From: Oopsacas minuta
Lineage: Eukaryota > Porifera > Hexactinellida > Lyssacinosida > Leucopsacidae
DNA length: 64,000 nt
Direction: 5' to 3'
Assembly (NCBI GenBank): GCA_024704765.1
Contig: JAKMXF010000296.1
Span: 284,465-348,464, forward strand
Positions 35,701-46,549 of the stretch are shown one piece after another. The translations under genes were made by a program, and so were the position numbers. Positions within the stretch are counted from its first letter, which is position 1. Each line of letters opens with the position of its first letter. Under the pieces are notes generated by a model that was not told the origin of the DNA, did not search any database, and saw only the letters and a list, made by a program, of their open reading frames with translations.

Positions 35701-38508
35701 TGATTTTTAGGTTGGGGCTTTCGATTATCCAACTTTCAGGGAAATCGGTTGTTGTTGAAAATGCTGGATGACTTGATATTGAATTCCAGTCAAATGTACC
35801 TTGTTCTTATTATTTGAATTATTTCAAATTCTTATTTCATTCACTTTATCTATTCCTGCTATCGCGAAGCTTTTGGCCAGTATTTTGTCTTCTCTGTCAT
35901 TCCACTCTTTCCAATTTGTGTAGTCATGATTGATATTTTGGAATCAAAATTCTTTATTCAAGTTATCAATCAACAATTTCACAACTTGCTTTATCAATAT
36001 GTGGTTCGACTTACCTAATGATTCTTATTCATGTAACATAAATTTATTAATTGCCATTAGTTGCAAGTTTTGGCACGTTCCAGGAATTCTGAAATATGAA
36101 CATGAACCCTCTCGTCATGTTGTTGAGGCCAAACTAATTTATAGATCTTTTTCCACGATATTGTCATAGATATGCATTTCATGTGTTTAGCGGTTTGATT
36201 ACTTTCGAACATATATCCTTGGATCCCCTGCATCCATAGAATTCACATTTGGTACAATCACTCTACGAAATTCCAGTGCAATTAACGACTATCCAGTGAT
36301 GGATTTTTATTGAAGGCGACATTTTAGATACAAAACTCGGAAGGTTTCAAAGGTATATTGGGATGCATCAGCTGCTGTTTTAGTTTTAACACGCCCATCC
36401 CTTTGATATTTGGTACTGTCATGAATTATGATTAATTTATAGGATTGTTATTTATTGTTACAACCCACTGGGAGTTTGAGAATAATTTGCAAACAATGGG
36501 CAAATTTGAAAATCTCTCTTTTCCACTTTGAAAATTACCAAAATATATTCAATAATTAAAATATGTTATGAATCGATGTATTTACTTATTGACAATCAAT
36601 CCTAATCAATATGTAGCAAAATAGATTAATTAGGATTTATATTAATGCTATCAACTCATACGTACTCTTCGTGTGTCGCACGATTTTGTATTAGACTTAC
36701 AATGAAATCCCTTGGATTTATCATAGATAAATAATATTAAATCCTAGGTCTCACTAAGAAATTATGAGTATTTCCCCGATTCTCACGATTTTGAAAGTTC
36801 CCATGTTGAGGTCGTGATTGAATATTCCCATTGGCGATACCGAAGGATATCAAAGGTTAGAATCATGGATTTATACTCTGTATTGGTTAATGTCAGCTTG
36901 TCTAGGACGCATATCTTTATTACACCGCTGTGGTATTGGAGTACTGTTAATCCTTCCGATACTACTAGCTCCCTTCACTGGAAGATCTTTTGATCCCTCT
37001 TGTTGAGGAAGGACGTGACCCTCGGTCCATGGTGTATCTTCATCGATGTATTAATGGTGCGCTGTTGACTAATAGTTTCTTAGAATGATTTTTGAATCGT
37101 AAAGATTTGTCATATACTACTATCATTTGAATTAAGATTATTCTTATTATTTGTCTCTTCTTTTCAGGTAGTAATTTTTTACTATTTGACTGTAGAATTT
37201 ATATACCTATATTTATAATACAGTATTATTAAGTATAGTTCAAACACGACCTTAGATTTAGTTATTTGTTGAGAACAAGTTGAAATGGGAACAGTATCAT
37301 GTAACAAGTATTACAATCTGACTTATTATTACAAATAATAAAATCCTAGAATATTTCCCACGGTTTTGGCTTGCAATTTTTGAATGTTAATTGGGACCCA
37401 TCATATACTGCTGTTTTGGTATTGTTTGATGATCAATATACATTGTCCCAGAACGATGATTATAGTCGAATAGGTATTTTAGTTCTCTTAGCTATATGAA
37501 ATGTATTATTTGGTTATTACTATCACAACTAAAACATAGATTAGATTGGTCAGAATTACTATATGAATTCTATATTTTAAAATATGGTGTCATCGACCAT
37601 GTTTACAGTTAATAGCCAAAATTACTTTATCTCTGAAATTTTGTGTACTGCATACTAAAAGTAGATTTTACAATATTTGAGAATTCGTAATGTGAAATTT
37701 CATGTTGTTGTGCCATATTCACAAGTATTTGGTCCACTTCATACTTAGCCATAAAAATTTCCGTGACCATTTCTTTTCAATAATTCTGGGCAAACTGGGT
37801 ACTGCACACCCTTACGGTGCTATATTAACCTCTGCGCTCATCCTCACTAGCATAAACCGTATATCACTTCTCAGTATTAGATTAACTAAAAATTCAAATG
37901 AAAAAATCTAACAAAATGAAACGCATTACTCTTCTGACACCACAACCTTATTTTCATCGACGAAAAATATCCAATATATTGAAGAATCTTTAACCACAGG
38001 TATCTACTTTGAATAACGAGAGTTCTGAAAAACATGTATATCTTTAGTACCACTTTTGTCGATTCATACATATTGCTTCTATCTTGTAAATGCTTTTGAT
38101 AAGAAAGATACACTGTTTAGTGATAATATCATGGAATTATACAAAAATAGTCTAGCTTGTAAATTTTGTTTGTACGTACACTGTGGTATTCCCAAAGTAC
38201 CCCAAATTGACATATTTTAATTAATATTTTTGTCGATTCTATTGTTTTCGACACTGCTGAGAACGATTTGAGGTGGTCAATATACTGCCTTTCGAAGATA
38301 TTCGGTAACTGTGAAATGTTTTCTAGGTTGGCCATGATTTTAGCTGGAATTTTCAACTATATTTTTCCTTTTTAGTTTATTTTTGAAATCGAGAGAATTT
38401 GCACATTTTTCCAAATTCTATATTTACCCCATCATTTACTTACTTGCTGATTTAGTTTATTATTCTTTGTAAATGATATCTTTATTTTATTGATGATAAT
38501 ATTTTTAG
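32775..38508. other. Gap: long intronic stretch, nothing recognised
   Basis: 5.7 kb of AT-rich sequence at the end of BAR intron 2. Open frames up to about 88 codons on both strands have no motif, signal or family resemblance, and no paired TIRs or tandem arrays were seen by eye. Very old transposon debris is likely but not demonstrable. Confidence 0.35.
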
Positions 38509-38829
38509 ATTTCTGATCGTATTATTGAACCGTTTACTCAATATCTTTCCCGTTTCCCCTATTATAAAGACAAACTTGATAAGCGTGGGAGAAAGCTTTT
38601 GGATTACGATTCTTGTAAACGAGAATTGGAAAGTATCAAAACAAAGATGGTTCGGAATAAGGATGGGAAAGATCCGAAATTATCTATTCGGGTAACTACT
38701 CTCGAAAATGAATTTCATAATGCTAAGGAGCAATATGATAAGATAACTGATGAACTTTATGATGATCTTACATTATTAATGAACAATCGTGTTGTATTTT
38801 CTGCGAAACTTTTGGAATATTTCTTCCAG
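38509..38829 (+). CDS. BAR-domain protein (amphiphysin/BIN1-like), third recognised exon
   Basis: Encodes 107 residues, phase 0 at both ends, from ISDRIIEPFTQYLSRFPYYK to NNRVVFSAKLLEYFFQ. It aligns in order with helices 2-3 of amphiphysin/BIN1: TQYLSRFPYYKDKLDKRGRK with DTYLGQFPDIKNRIAKRSRK, then KLLDYDSCKRELESIK with KLVDYDSARHHLEALQ. ENEFHNAKEQYDKITDELYD follows (family EEEFQKAQKVFEEFNVDLQE), then LTLLMNNRVVFSAKLLEYFF (LPSLWSRRVGFYVNTFKN). Splice sites are TTTTTAG|ATTTC and CCAG|GTATAT. The remaining BAR helix and any C-terminal SH3 domain must lie further downstream; I did not find the next exon before 64000, so the third intron may exceed 25 kb. Confidence 0.88.
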
Positions 38830-39569
38830 GTATATATCCGTATATTCTAGGTGGTATTATCCAAGCACGTTTTAAGAGCAAACCTCATTGATCTATTTGT
38901 ATTTTCATATGCTGCCACAGGTGGCAGAAGTAGCACATCACAGAATATTGGCATCAGAATGTAAATACATTATGAAAATCATTTGATATTCTCTAAACTG
39001 ACTGACAAAGTTTGTATAATCGAAGATCAAGAAAATTTTAGCCACATTTTTATTCATAAACGAACTGGCACACACATATTTGATATGTGCCAGTTCTGCC
39101 ATATGTGACCCAAATATGAAAATAATAATATGTAAACAAGATTTGCTCTAAAGAATGAGAAAGTGTAATACAGGGGTAATACACACATTATTCTATCCTA
39201 TTTGAATTCACTGTAATTTAGATCTGATGATTTTATTAGCTCATTATCTATTTAATGAACAAAGTGTGACTAGAAATATCTAATAGAAAAAATGTTTATC
39301 GATTTAGTTAGGACCATGTTGACTAACATAGTCAAATAGCTATTTCAGGTACATTATCCTATGCATAATCAAATATTCGCCGTGTTTCATTGATTTACAA
39401 TTGTATATTTACTAGTGTGCGAATACATCAGTTCGGTAGCGTAGCATAAATAATATAAATTATCTAACCCTAACATATCTTTATAACTTATAATATTTTC
39501 TTCTTGTTGGGGAATAACCTTGTTCTTATTTGCTTGAGGGTGTTTCCCCAGACAAAACTTAATCTAAGT
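38830..39569. other. Gap: intronic; small hairpin at 39062-39097
   Basis: The only structure is an inverted repeat GAACTGGCACA...TGTGCCAGTTC (39062-39097). The rest is AT-rich without coding support. Confidence 0.4.
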
Positions 39570-39841
39570 GGTAGTAAGGATGAACATGATATTCTGTGCC
39601 AATATCACTTTCATCGAGAATATCAGGTTCAATGTCTTTATCTAAACTGGACGTACTCTCTGCATCAGTAGTCATACCATCTCAAAGTGCCTTTCCAAAT
39701 TTAGCTAATTTTCTCACCTTACGATGGCAGCTTTCCATCCCTTGCTCAATTGTCCAGGATATCCTAAGATTGCTAATCGAGACTTCAAAATTATTTGTTA
39801 GTTTACATTTTTCCTTATCCTTATTAGGAATTTCGAATTAG
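39570..39841 (-). pseudogene. Unidentified coding-like remnant
   Basis: The minus strand read from 39841 gives a coding-like string with one or two breaks: NKDKEKCKLTNNFEVSISNL, then IEQGMESCHRKVRKLAKFGK, then TTDAESTSSLDKDIEPDILD. Composition (lysine, aspartate and serine rich) is unlike the neighbouring random frames. I do not recognise the family. It ends 0.5 kb from the Ginger-like element and may be transposon debris. Confidence 0.25.
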
Positions 39842-40360
39842 TTTAGATTCCCCAGAAATTGTTTGAACAAAACATGGACCTCATAAGCACCTACCATTCC
39901 ATTTTCGAGCCAATTTTGAAAATATTAGGCAGAGGTCTGATTTTCCTACTTTTCCAAAGTATGAGTCAATTACTTCAGAATAGGGATATTAGGGTTTAAA
40001 ACGATCAATTTATTCAGGCTCCTGGATTAAGTATACATTTTTAGATTGTCTCTGATCACTATCATAATTGTCAACTAAATACTAGTGGATCATTTTGTTC
40101 TCAGTGTTGCCCAACGGAAATAGAGAAGTGAGTTGTTCTCTCCTTGTGTCAATATAAGATTACCCAATCAATTGCAAGCGTATTCCCCATTCATTGCTAC
40201 TGCATGACTAGTATTCAAAGTTTTCACTCTCCTATAAATTGAAGTTAACGAGTAGTTCCTTGATCTTTAAGATTGTCCTTTATAGAAGGCTATTTAAGGC
40301 CGAACTCTATAGTTTTGTAATTTTCTCCCTTAATGTGCATGTCAATGACTCATGTATTGA

Positions 40361-40389
40361 GGACTGTTGCGTAGGATTTTGACCCGCAA
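40361..40389 (+). repeat. Left target duplication and TIR of Ginger-like element
   Basis: GGAC (40361-40364) followed by the 25-bp TIR, identical to the inverted right end. The inner 19 bp (40370-40388, CGTAGGATTTTGACCCGCA) is the unit repeated in the adjacent array. Confidence 0.95.
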
Positions 40390-40416
40390 TACAAAATCCT
40401 AATAGCATATCCATGG

Positions 40417-40900
40417 TGCGGGTCAAAATCCTACGATGTAATATATGCGTAGGATTTTGACCCGCATCAAAATGTATTACACTAATTACAGCCGTAGGAT
40501 TTTGACCCGCATATAATATATTATTGTCGTAGGATTTTGACCCGCATATAATGTATTATTGTCGTAGGATTCTGACCCGCATATAATGTATTATTGTCGT
40601 AGGATTCTGACCCGCATATAATGTATTACACTAATTACAGCCGTAGAATTTTGACCCGCATATTATATATTATTGTCGTAAGATTTTGACCCGCATATAA
40701 TATATTATTGTCGTAGGATTTTGACCCGCATATAATATATTATTGTCGTAGGATTTTGACCCGCATATAATATATTATTGTCGTAAGATTTTGACCCGCA
40801 TATAATATATTATTGTCGTAGGATTTTGACCCGCATATAATGTATTATTGTCGTAGGATTTTGACCCGCATATAATGTATTATTGTCGTACGATTTTGAC
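40417..40900. repeat. Subterminal iteron array made of TIR sequence
   Basis: One inverted copy of the 19-bp TIR core at 40417-40435, then 13 direct copies of CGTAGGATTTTGACCCGCA or close variants. They start at 40448, 40493, 40528, 40563, 40598, 40642, 40677, 40712, 40747, 40782, 40817, 40852 and 40887 (last one truncated). Spacing is exactly 35 bp except two steps of 44-45 bp, separated by AT-rich TATAATRTATTATTGT linkers. Variants are mostly single substitutions (GGATTCTG, AAGATTTTG, AGAATTTTG). No such array exists at the right end. Likely transposase-binding sites or a nascent satellite. Confidence 0.95.
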
Positions 40901-41610
40901 TCTAAAGTAATCTTACTTCTCTTTCATTTGACTTTTTCGAATTCCATACACTTTCATTACGTAATTACCACTAAATGTACGTAATTTAATTCAACTTTAG
41001 ACTAGCTATACTTGTACGTAGCTGAATAAATAAGTCAATTTAGAGTTGGATTCTAGAAAGTAGTGAATTTGTTTGATAACATGTAAACTATGTTCCCACT
41101 ACATATTACAAATTTACAATATGTATAATTATCCAAAATGCCAAAAATGGACAGTTACGTATATAAATATTTTATATTAATATTACTTGGACAGGAGGTG
41201 GTAGGTATTTGATAATTGTGTTTAGTAACTCATAATAAATAATATAATTTAACATGTCAACCTATATATTGCAATACACTCTATCAAATAACAAAAATTT
41301 TACAAGCATTAGCATGATAATGAATATTCGGAATATCTTTAGTAGGAATTGTAGGCGATTTCATCTTTGCCCATTTCTCTATACTTCCTAACAAGCTTTA
41401 AGGAATATACCACTGAAATATGTTCATCTATTGGACAAGCATAGACTATGCATTTGTTACGGGAGTCTTGGTATAATGTTGATACACATATAGAGTTGAG
41501 GTGAAAACCGCGAGCCTCTGGCACGCTGCATACTCCTGGAAAACACTAGATTTCTATAAACAAAACAAGTCAGCTGCGGTGGCCTCCTCCTTCCCCTTAC
41601 AGCCACCCCC

Positions 41611-41632
41611 TAACGTTAAACGTTTAACGTTA
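41611..41632. repeat. Perfect 22-bp palindrome
   Basis: TAACGTTAAAC followed immediately by its exact reverse complement. It is nested: the TAACGTTA end blocks are themselves 8-bp palindromes. It lies inside the Ginger-like element, 0.5 kb from the gene's stop; it could be a protein-binding site or chance. Confidence 0.8.
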
Positions 41633-41793
41633 ACCTCACCTTGTTTATGTGTGCAGTGTTGGAGCGAGTTTGATGTGATTACGATCACACCAAATTCGAT
41701 TCTAAGCTGCAACATAAACGAATACGTACAATAAATCGTAATTTAACAGACACGCGAGGAGCTAACGGACCCCGAAGGGCCACAGACAAGGAA

Positions 41794-42087
41794 ACATTAA
41801 AAAATAAAAAATAGATAAGAAACTCGCTTGTATTTGATTCTATGCTGTATTTCGTCTCGGCGTAGACTCGTCAGTTGCGCTGCCTTTCTCGCAATATACT
41901 TAGATGGTAGAGTGATGATATTTGCCACTGGGGATGTGCTGTTGCAGGTCGCGTTTCCATTATCTGGGCTCACCATGATAGGGATTGCGTTGCCTGAATA
42001 ACCTCGGGCAGAGCACCCCACAAGGTTCGATGTACCTTGCCTTTGAGCGCTTTTGAATGATGGAAAAGAGTCGTGAATCGCTAAAAA
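41794..42087 (-). other. In-frame open extension after the Ginger gene stop
   Basis: After the TAA at 42088-42090 the same frame stays open for about 97 more codons to TAA near 41795. It reads FLAIHDSFPSFKSAQRQGTS and then GCSARGYSGNAIPIMVSPDN before a basic end (KYIARKAAQLTSLRRDE). It could be a lost C-terminal tail behind a premature stop, a readthrough product, or chance. It has no recognisable domain. Confidence 0.4.
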
Positions 42088-45000
42088 TTAGTCAGAAGAG
42101 TGCAAGAGGTAGAATACAGTATTGAGTGATCCGATGAAAGTGTCACAGTCCCAAAGTTGGATAATTGGTTCTCTCATTCCGTCATATTTATAGAATTGCT
42201 CGTTTTGGTAAAGGATTGAATCGAAGTGTCCATTATTCAATATGCTAAAGCCAGCAAGTTGGTAGTGAAGTGTCCGTTGGTTGTGACTGATGGTAAAGTG
42301 TTTGTCAATATCACTTGCAAAAATGTCTGGCAATTCGGGTAGATGTCCGATTTCAATTGTTAGCATGACAGGTATTGACTTGAATTGACCAGATATCCTC
42401 TCTAAGACAGCAGTAGTTGATCCACAAGACTTGCATTTAATAGGAACGAGACTTCGATTAACAGATGATTCCAGGTTTGTAATAACGCCTCCTATATTAC
42501 TAATCATGGATTGTGTCTCAAAGATATTGGTGCATTGGTGGCATTGGAAGATAGTGAAATATTTGTCGTTACACAAATCTTCTGTTCGTAAATATTTGAT
42601 GATGTTACCCTCTGATCCAAAGAAATCATAAGACCGTATCAATCCTGAGGAATCATAAATAACTTCAAGCCCAATTTTAGTAGCAACATATTCTCGAAGT
42701 TTCTCAAATTCACAATTAGCAGCCAATTGGAATATGTAGTGGAATTCAGCTTCAATATGTGTACTTCCGATTAACTTCAGTGAGTCTATGATGGTTGCTT
42801 TATTCGAACTAAGAATAGCCAATATATTGTCGGTAGAACAGGTGTTAGATTGCACGATGTTGTTATACTCTCCTCCCCATTTAGGATATGGGATAAGATC
42901 TGATGCATTTTGTATAGATTGTTCTGGTATTTCAATGATCTCATGAACTTGCTCAGTTGGGAATATTAACTCAATTATTACTGGTAATAGAACAGCAATT
43001 GGATAGTCAAGATCTCTTCGTGTCTCTTCAGGTATTTCAGTAGGATAGGAGGAACGATATTCTGCGTACCAATTACCGGCTGATACAGCAAGTTTCTCCT
43101 TAATCTCAAAATTTAGTTCGTTGGGTGGATGGTTAGAATATAGTAAATTCAATGAAGTTAGAGATGCAGCTTTTGTAGCGAGTTTCTCATGTAGTTGGGT
43201 TAAGTATGTGTTATTGACAAGAGCTGATAGTATTCGAGGTTTCAATTGAAGTAGCTCAGAATCGATATTTTCATAGATTGAGTGTTGTTGCGGTGTTTCA
43301 AATGTTTCTTCCATGGTATCCAGGTTCAATATATCATCCAAAGAATCTAAATACAAATAAATATGTGAAATGTAGGATTGCTATTACGTATTAATCGAAT
43401 CAATGCAGAACAAACTAGTTTATATGTACTTAATCATGGGCTGAGTCAATTAGTTATAGTCAGTACAATATTGTCTCGCTAATGTATTTACCGCTAGAAG
43501 GGAATTTGCAAGATCTTTTGGGCTTCTTTGATTTGCCTGTCTTCGTTCGAACCTGACGTTTTTCGTTCATGCGAGAATGATATTTTCTTGATAGATGGAT
43601 AGGTAATTTTGTTGTTTTGCTATCTGGGTCTTTGCGAGCAACTAGGTGGCTTGGTTTAACTTCCTCTATCGTATATGGCCCCAAATATTTCTTTGCATCT
43701 TTTGTTCCTGGGAGTCGCTTGGCTTTCTTTATATTATGTACAAGTACCTCATCTCCTTCCACAAATTCTGATCTAAAGTTTACACAATGATTATACAAAG
43801 AAAATAATGTGCCAATTACGTACAGTTTGTAATGATGCTAATTATATAACTAAAAGTAAGTGTTTTGGAATTTAAGAATTCATATAATTGAGGAAACAAT
43901 AAATTAGTTCTGATTCAAGATTATTTCATATTTATCTGAATATACAACAGTCAGTGGATTTAATTTAATTTTAGTAAGAGATGATGTATGAAATTCCAAC
44001 ATGTTACATCACAACAAGAATGTGTTTCGTTATTGCTTACCTGTTGTGTTTAACTTTGCTGTCATGTTTTCTTTTGAACTTTCTGACCAGCCTTGATGTT
44101 TTCAATAGCAGTCATCCTGTCAGCTTTACGTGTGGAAGAAAGATTTTCTATCCATTCGTTATCAATTATAGGAAAGTCAAATGGGCGTGTTTCGTTTGCA
44201 TCCATTTGAATATTCTCATCTTCTGGTACTTCTGCCTCTGAGATATCAGCTTCGGTTAGTAATCCGGGGTTAGTTGGAGAAGTGATAAGATTGAGAAGGT
44301 TAGATGAATCAAAGTCTCTCCCAAACATGAGATGGAAGGGTGTGTAGCTTGTAGAGATTTTGGTTTGAGTATTTGCTGCTAGTACTGCTGTCTGTAATTT
44401 CTCTGTCCATTCAGTGTCCCCATCAGATTGCATCTTGTTGATTTTTCTATTTGTAAAAAGTGTTAAATTGATTCAAAGCTATCTGATTATAAACGACGTG
44501 TATTAAACGTATGTAAGGCTTAGAATAGATATATATTTATAATTAGCATCAATACTCACGTTTTCAATATTTTGTTGTGTGACTCAACAAGTCCGTTACT
44601 TTGTGGGTGGTATGCTGTAGTTCTTCTGGTGTTGATATTTATCTTCTTGTGAAATTCCTGAAATTCCTATTTTGAAAGTAAATAAGAGAATGATAACAAT
44701 CTACTACGCGCATGTATTTAGTCTTGTACAACAATAGTAAGAAAGATAAAACGATTAATAAGGTAAATTTTCCATCCGAAGTTAGTAGCATTAATTCGTA
44801 AATTCTTATTTATTAGTATTTAACATAAATTAAAATCCAATTTTCCACACGGTTTCTTAAATATGGTCATCAGGACGCATAATTTCCTACCAGGGTATAT
44901 ATTGAAGCAATGCGTTGACAATTGACAATGCAACTTGTACGTACGTATATCCAATATAGTAAGTTGCATTGTATATCGGGAATAATTTACTTGGTGTATT

Positions 45001-46392
45001 TACAATTACTAATCTTGAGTATGTAAAAATATGAGTTACCTTGCTTGAGAATTCTGTTCCCTGATCATGTTGGAGGATGTTAGGCACACCGAATGAGAGA
45101 TAAATTTCCTGTAAACAATCCAATATTTCTTTAGATGTTTTAGTCTTGAGTGGTCGGGCAATTACAAATTTACTCAGGTAGCACACGATGACAAGAATGT
45201 GCTGAAATCCAAGTACAGTGCGAGACATATTACATATGAGATCAATTCCACAATGACACCATGGTTCTTCAGGAGGAGGAATAGGTTGAAGCTCTCGTTG
45301 TGGCTGAGGAGGTAGAGCAGCAGAGGTTTGACAGTCATGGCAAGTTCGGATCTAGAACGGGAAATGATTTAATTGTCAGTTGCAGTCCAGTCTAATGTAA
45401 TTTGCCACGTCCCAGATGTCCCACTAAATTAGCATTCCGTCTCGCTTTTTCTTCACTCAGGGTGGCAAATATGTTTATGTGAAATACTCCCACTACCTAT
45501 CCCAATTACTAACTACCGCAAGGATCATTAGTTGTTAGATACATGATTGGTTGGTTGTACCGCACAAATAGATTTCCATATGATAAAATTGTATACCGTA
45601 TACTAAATATCATCAGATCGCACAAATAAAGGTGTATACAGTAGAATAATTACAAGGTGAATAACCTCAAACTATAAAATACATCCTGTTCTCAGACTTA
45701 CCAACCCCTTTTGCAAATTTCCCTGGATTATCGTTGCTAAATCCCTGGATTTCAAAATTTGTAATCCAGGTAACCCTGGAGGGTTGGTAAGTCTGTGTTC
45801 TCAGCCACATTTTCTTGGAAAATCATATATGAAAGAAATAAGTAATTTAGTAACTCACGTAGGATCCAACATCATTGTATATACCATTCCAATCATATTT
45901 GTTTTGGATGCCATCAATGGTAGTGTTGATTCCAGGATGAGTGACATTGTGATAGAATCCGATAATGTTGTCAATTTCTGAGACTAGTGGAATCTCCAAG
46001 TATTTCACACAGCCATTCTTCTTTCTGAAAATCTGCAAGAAAATTATTCTAGTTAAACGCAGAGGTTATAGGTAGCATTGAGGGGGCAGAGGAGCCCCCT
46101 AGCGTTTTCGCCCTTCTCATCTCCCTATTGTACGCAAATTTAATGAGGGAACTACATATCTGCCTCCTCGCAGATATGTAGTTACCTCAAGATTTCTAAT
46201 TATGTCTCGGAAATATGTATAAATCAAAAATATCATTGAGGAATATACCTTCATTAGCTTATTCTCTTGAAAGTAAATCCCCTTGCACTTTCTGACAAAA
46301 TTCTTCTTTCTGTGGCGATCACTCTTGATTTCTGGTGGGATAATATTCGTCTGGAGGTATCCACGAATTGCTTCATGCTCTGTCGCATCCAT
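42088..46392 (-). CDS. Ginger-like transposase/integrase fused to USP-like protease, seven exons
   Basis: Exons (minus): 46392-46249, 46032-45859, 45351-45040, 44666-44560, 44446-44041, 43772-43492, 43346-42088; all junctions GT-AG. Order of parts: a leader (MDATEHEAIRGYLQ); an H2C2 zinc finger (HNVTH in exon 2, CHDC in exon 3, HX3HX29CX2C); an integrase core with Asp 45243-45241, Asp 45066-45064 and Glu 44585-44583, spacing D58D35E, with TAYHPQSNGLVE; a GPY/F module (KKYLGPYTIEEV); and a linker. The last exon holds a USP-like cysteine protease: Cys box SNTCSTDNILAIL (Cys 42840-42838), CHQC and CKSC zinc ligands, His in NNGHFDS (42228-42226), Asp in YKYDGM. Exon 6 to 7 joins in phase (G|AT). 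One frameshift in exon 5 (an A run at about 44060, KVQKK then stop) breaks this copy. About 890 residues if intact. An in-frame ATG at 46446 is an alternative start. Confidence 0.9.
45693..45795. mobile_element. 103-bp MITE nested in a Ginger intron
   Basis: Perfect 15-bp inverted ends CAGACTTACCAACCC (45693-45707 and 45781-45795), flanked by the direct repeat TGTTCT (45687-45692 and 45796-45801). Internal CCCTGGATT/AATCCAGG motifs are also inverted. It sits in the intron between exons 2 and 3 of the integrase gene, so it does not break the coding sequence. Confidence 0.8.
46145..46187. repeat. Hairpin in first intron of the Ginger gene
   Basis: Arms of 19 bp with one mismatch (AACTACATATCTGC / GCAGATATGTAGTT plus flanking GAGG/CCTC) around a six-base loop. 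Confidence 0.75.
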
Positions 46393-46549
46393 AATGAAAA
46401 ATGCCAAAAGTAAATATAAGTGTTTGATGTTGAAATCTAGAAACAAAGTAAAATGTTAGTGTGTGCATTTAGGAAGTCACACATGTATAAATACGAATAC
46501 TATGTGACTAGGGATGAAATGTTGATATTACTTGATTTGGAATTGCTAC

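Noticed and set aside
40417-40900. CRISPR array, from regular 35-bp spacing of a 19-bp repeat
   Set aside because: Spacers are nearly identical AT-rich linkers, the repeat equals the transposon TIR, no cas genes are present and the genome is eukaryotic.
42431-42631. Plus-strand 66-codon ORF in the protease exon
   Set aside because: Antisense to the Cys/zinc region of the USP-like domain.
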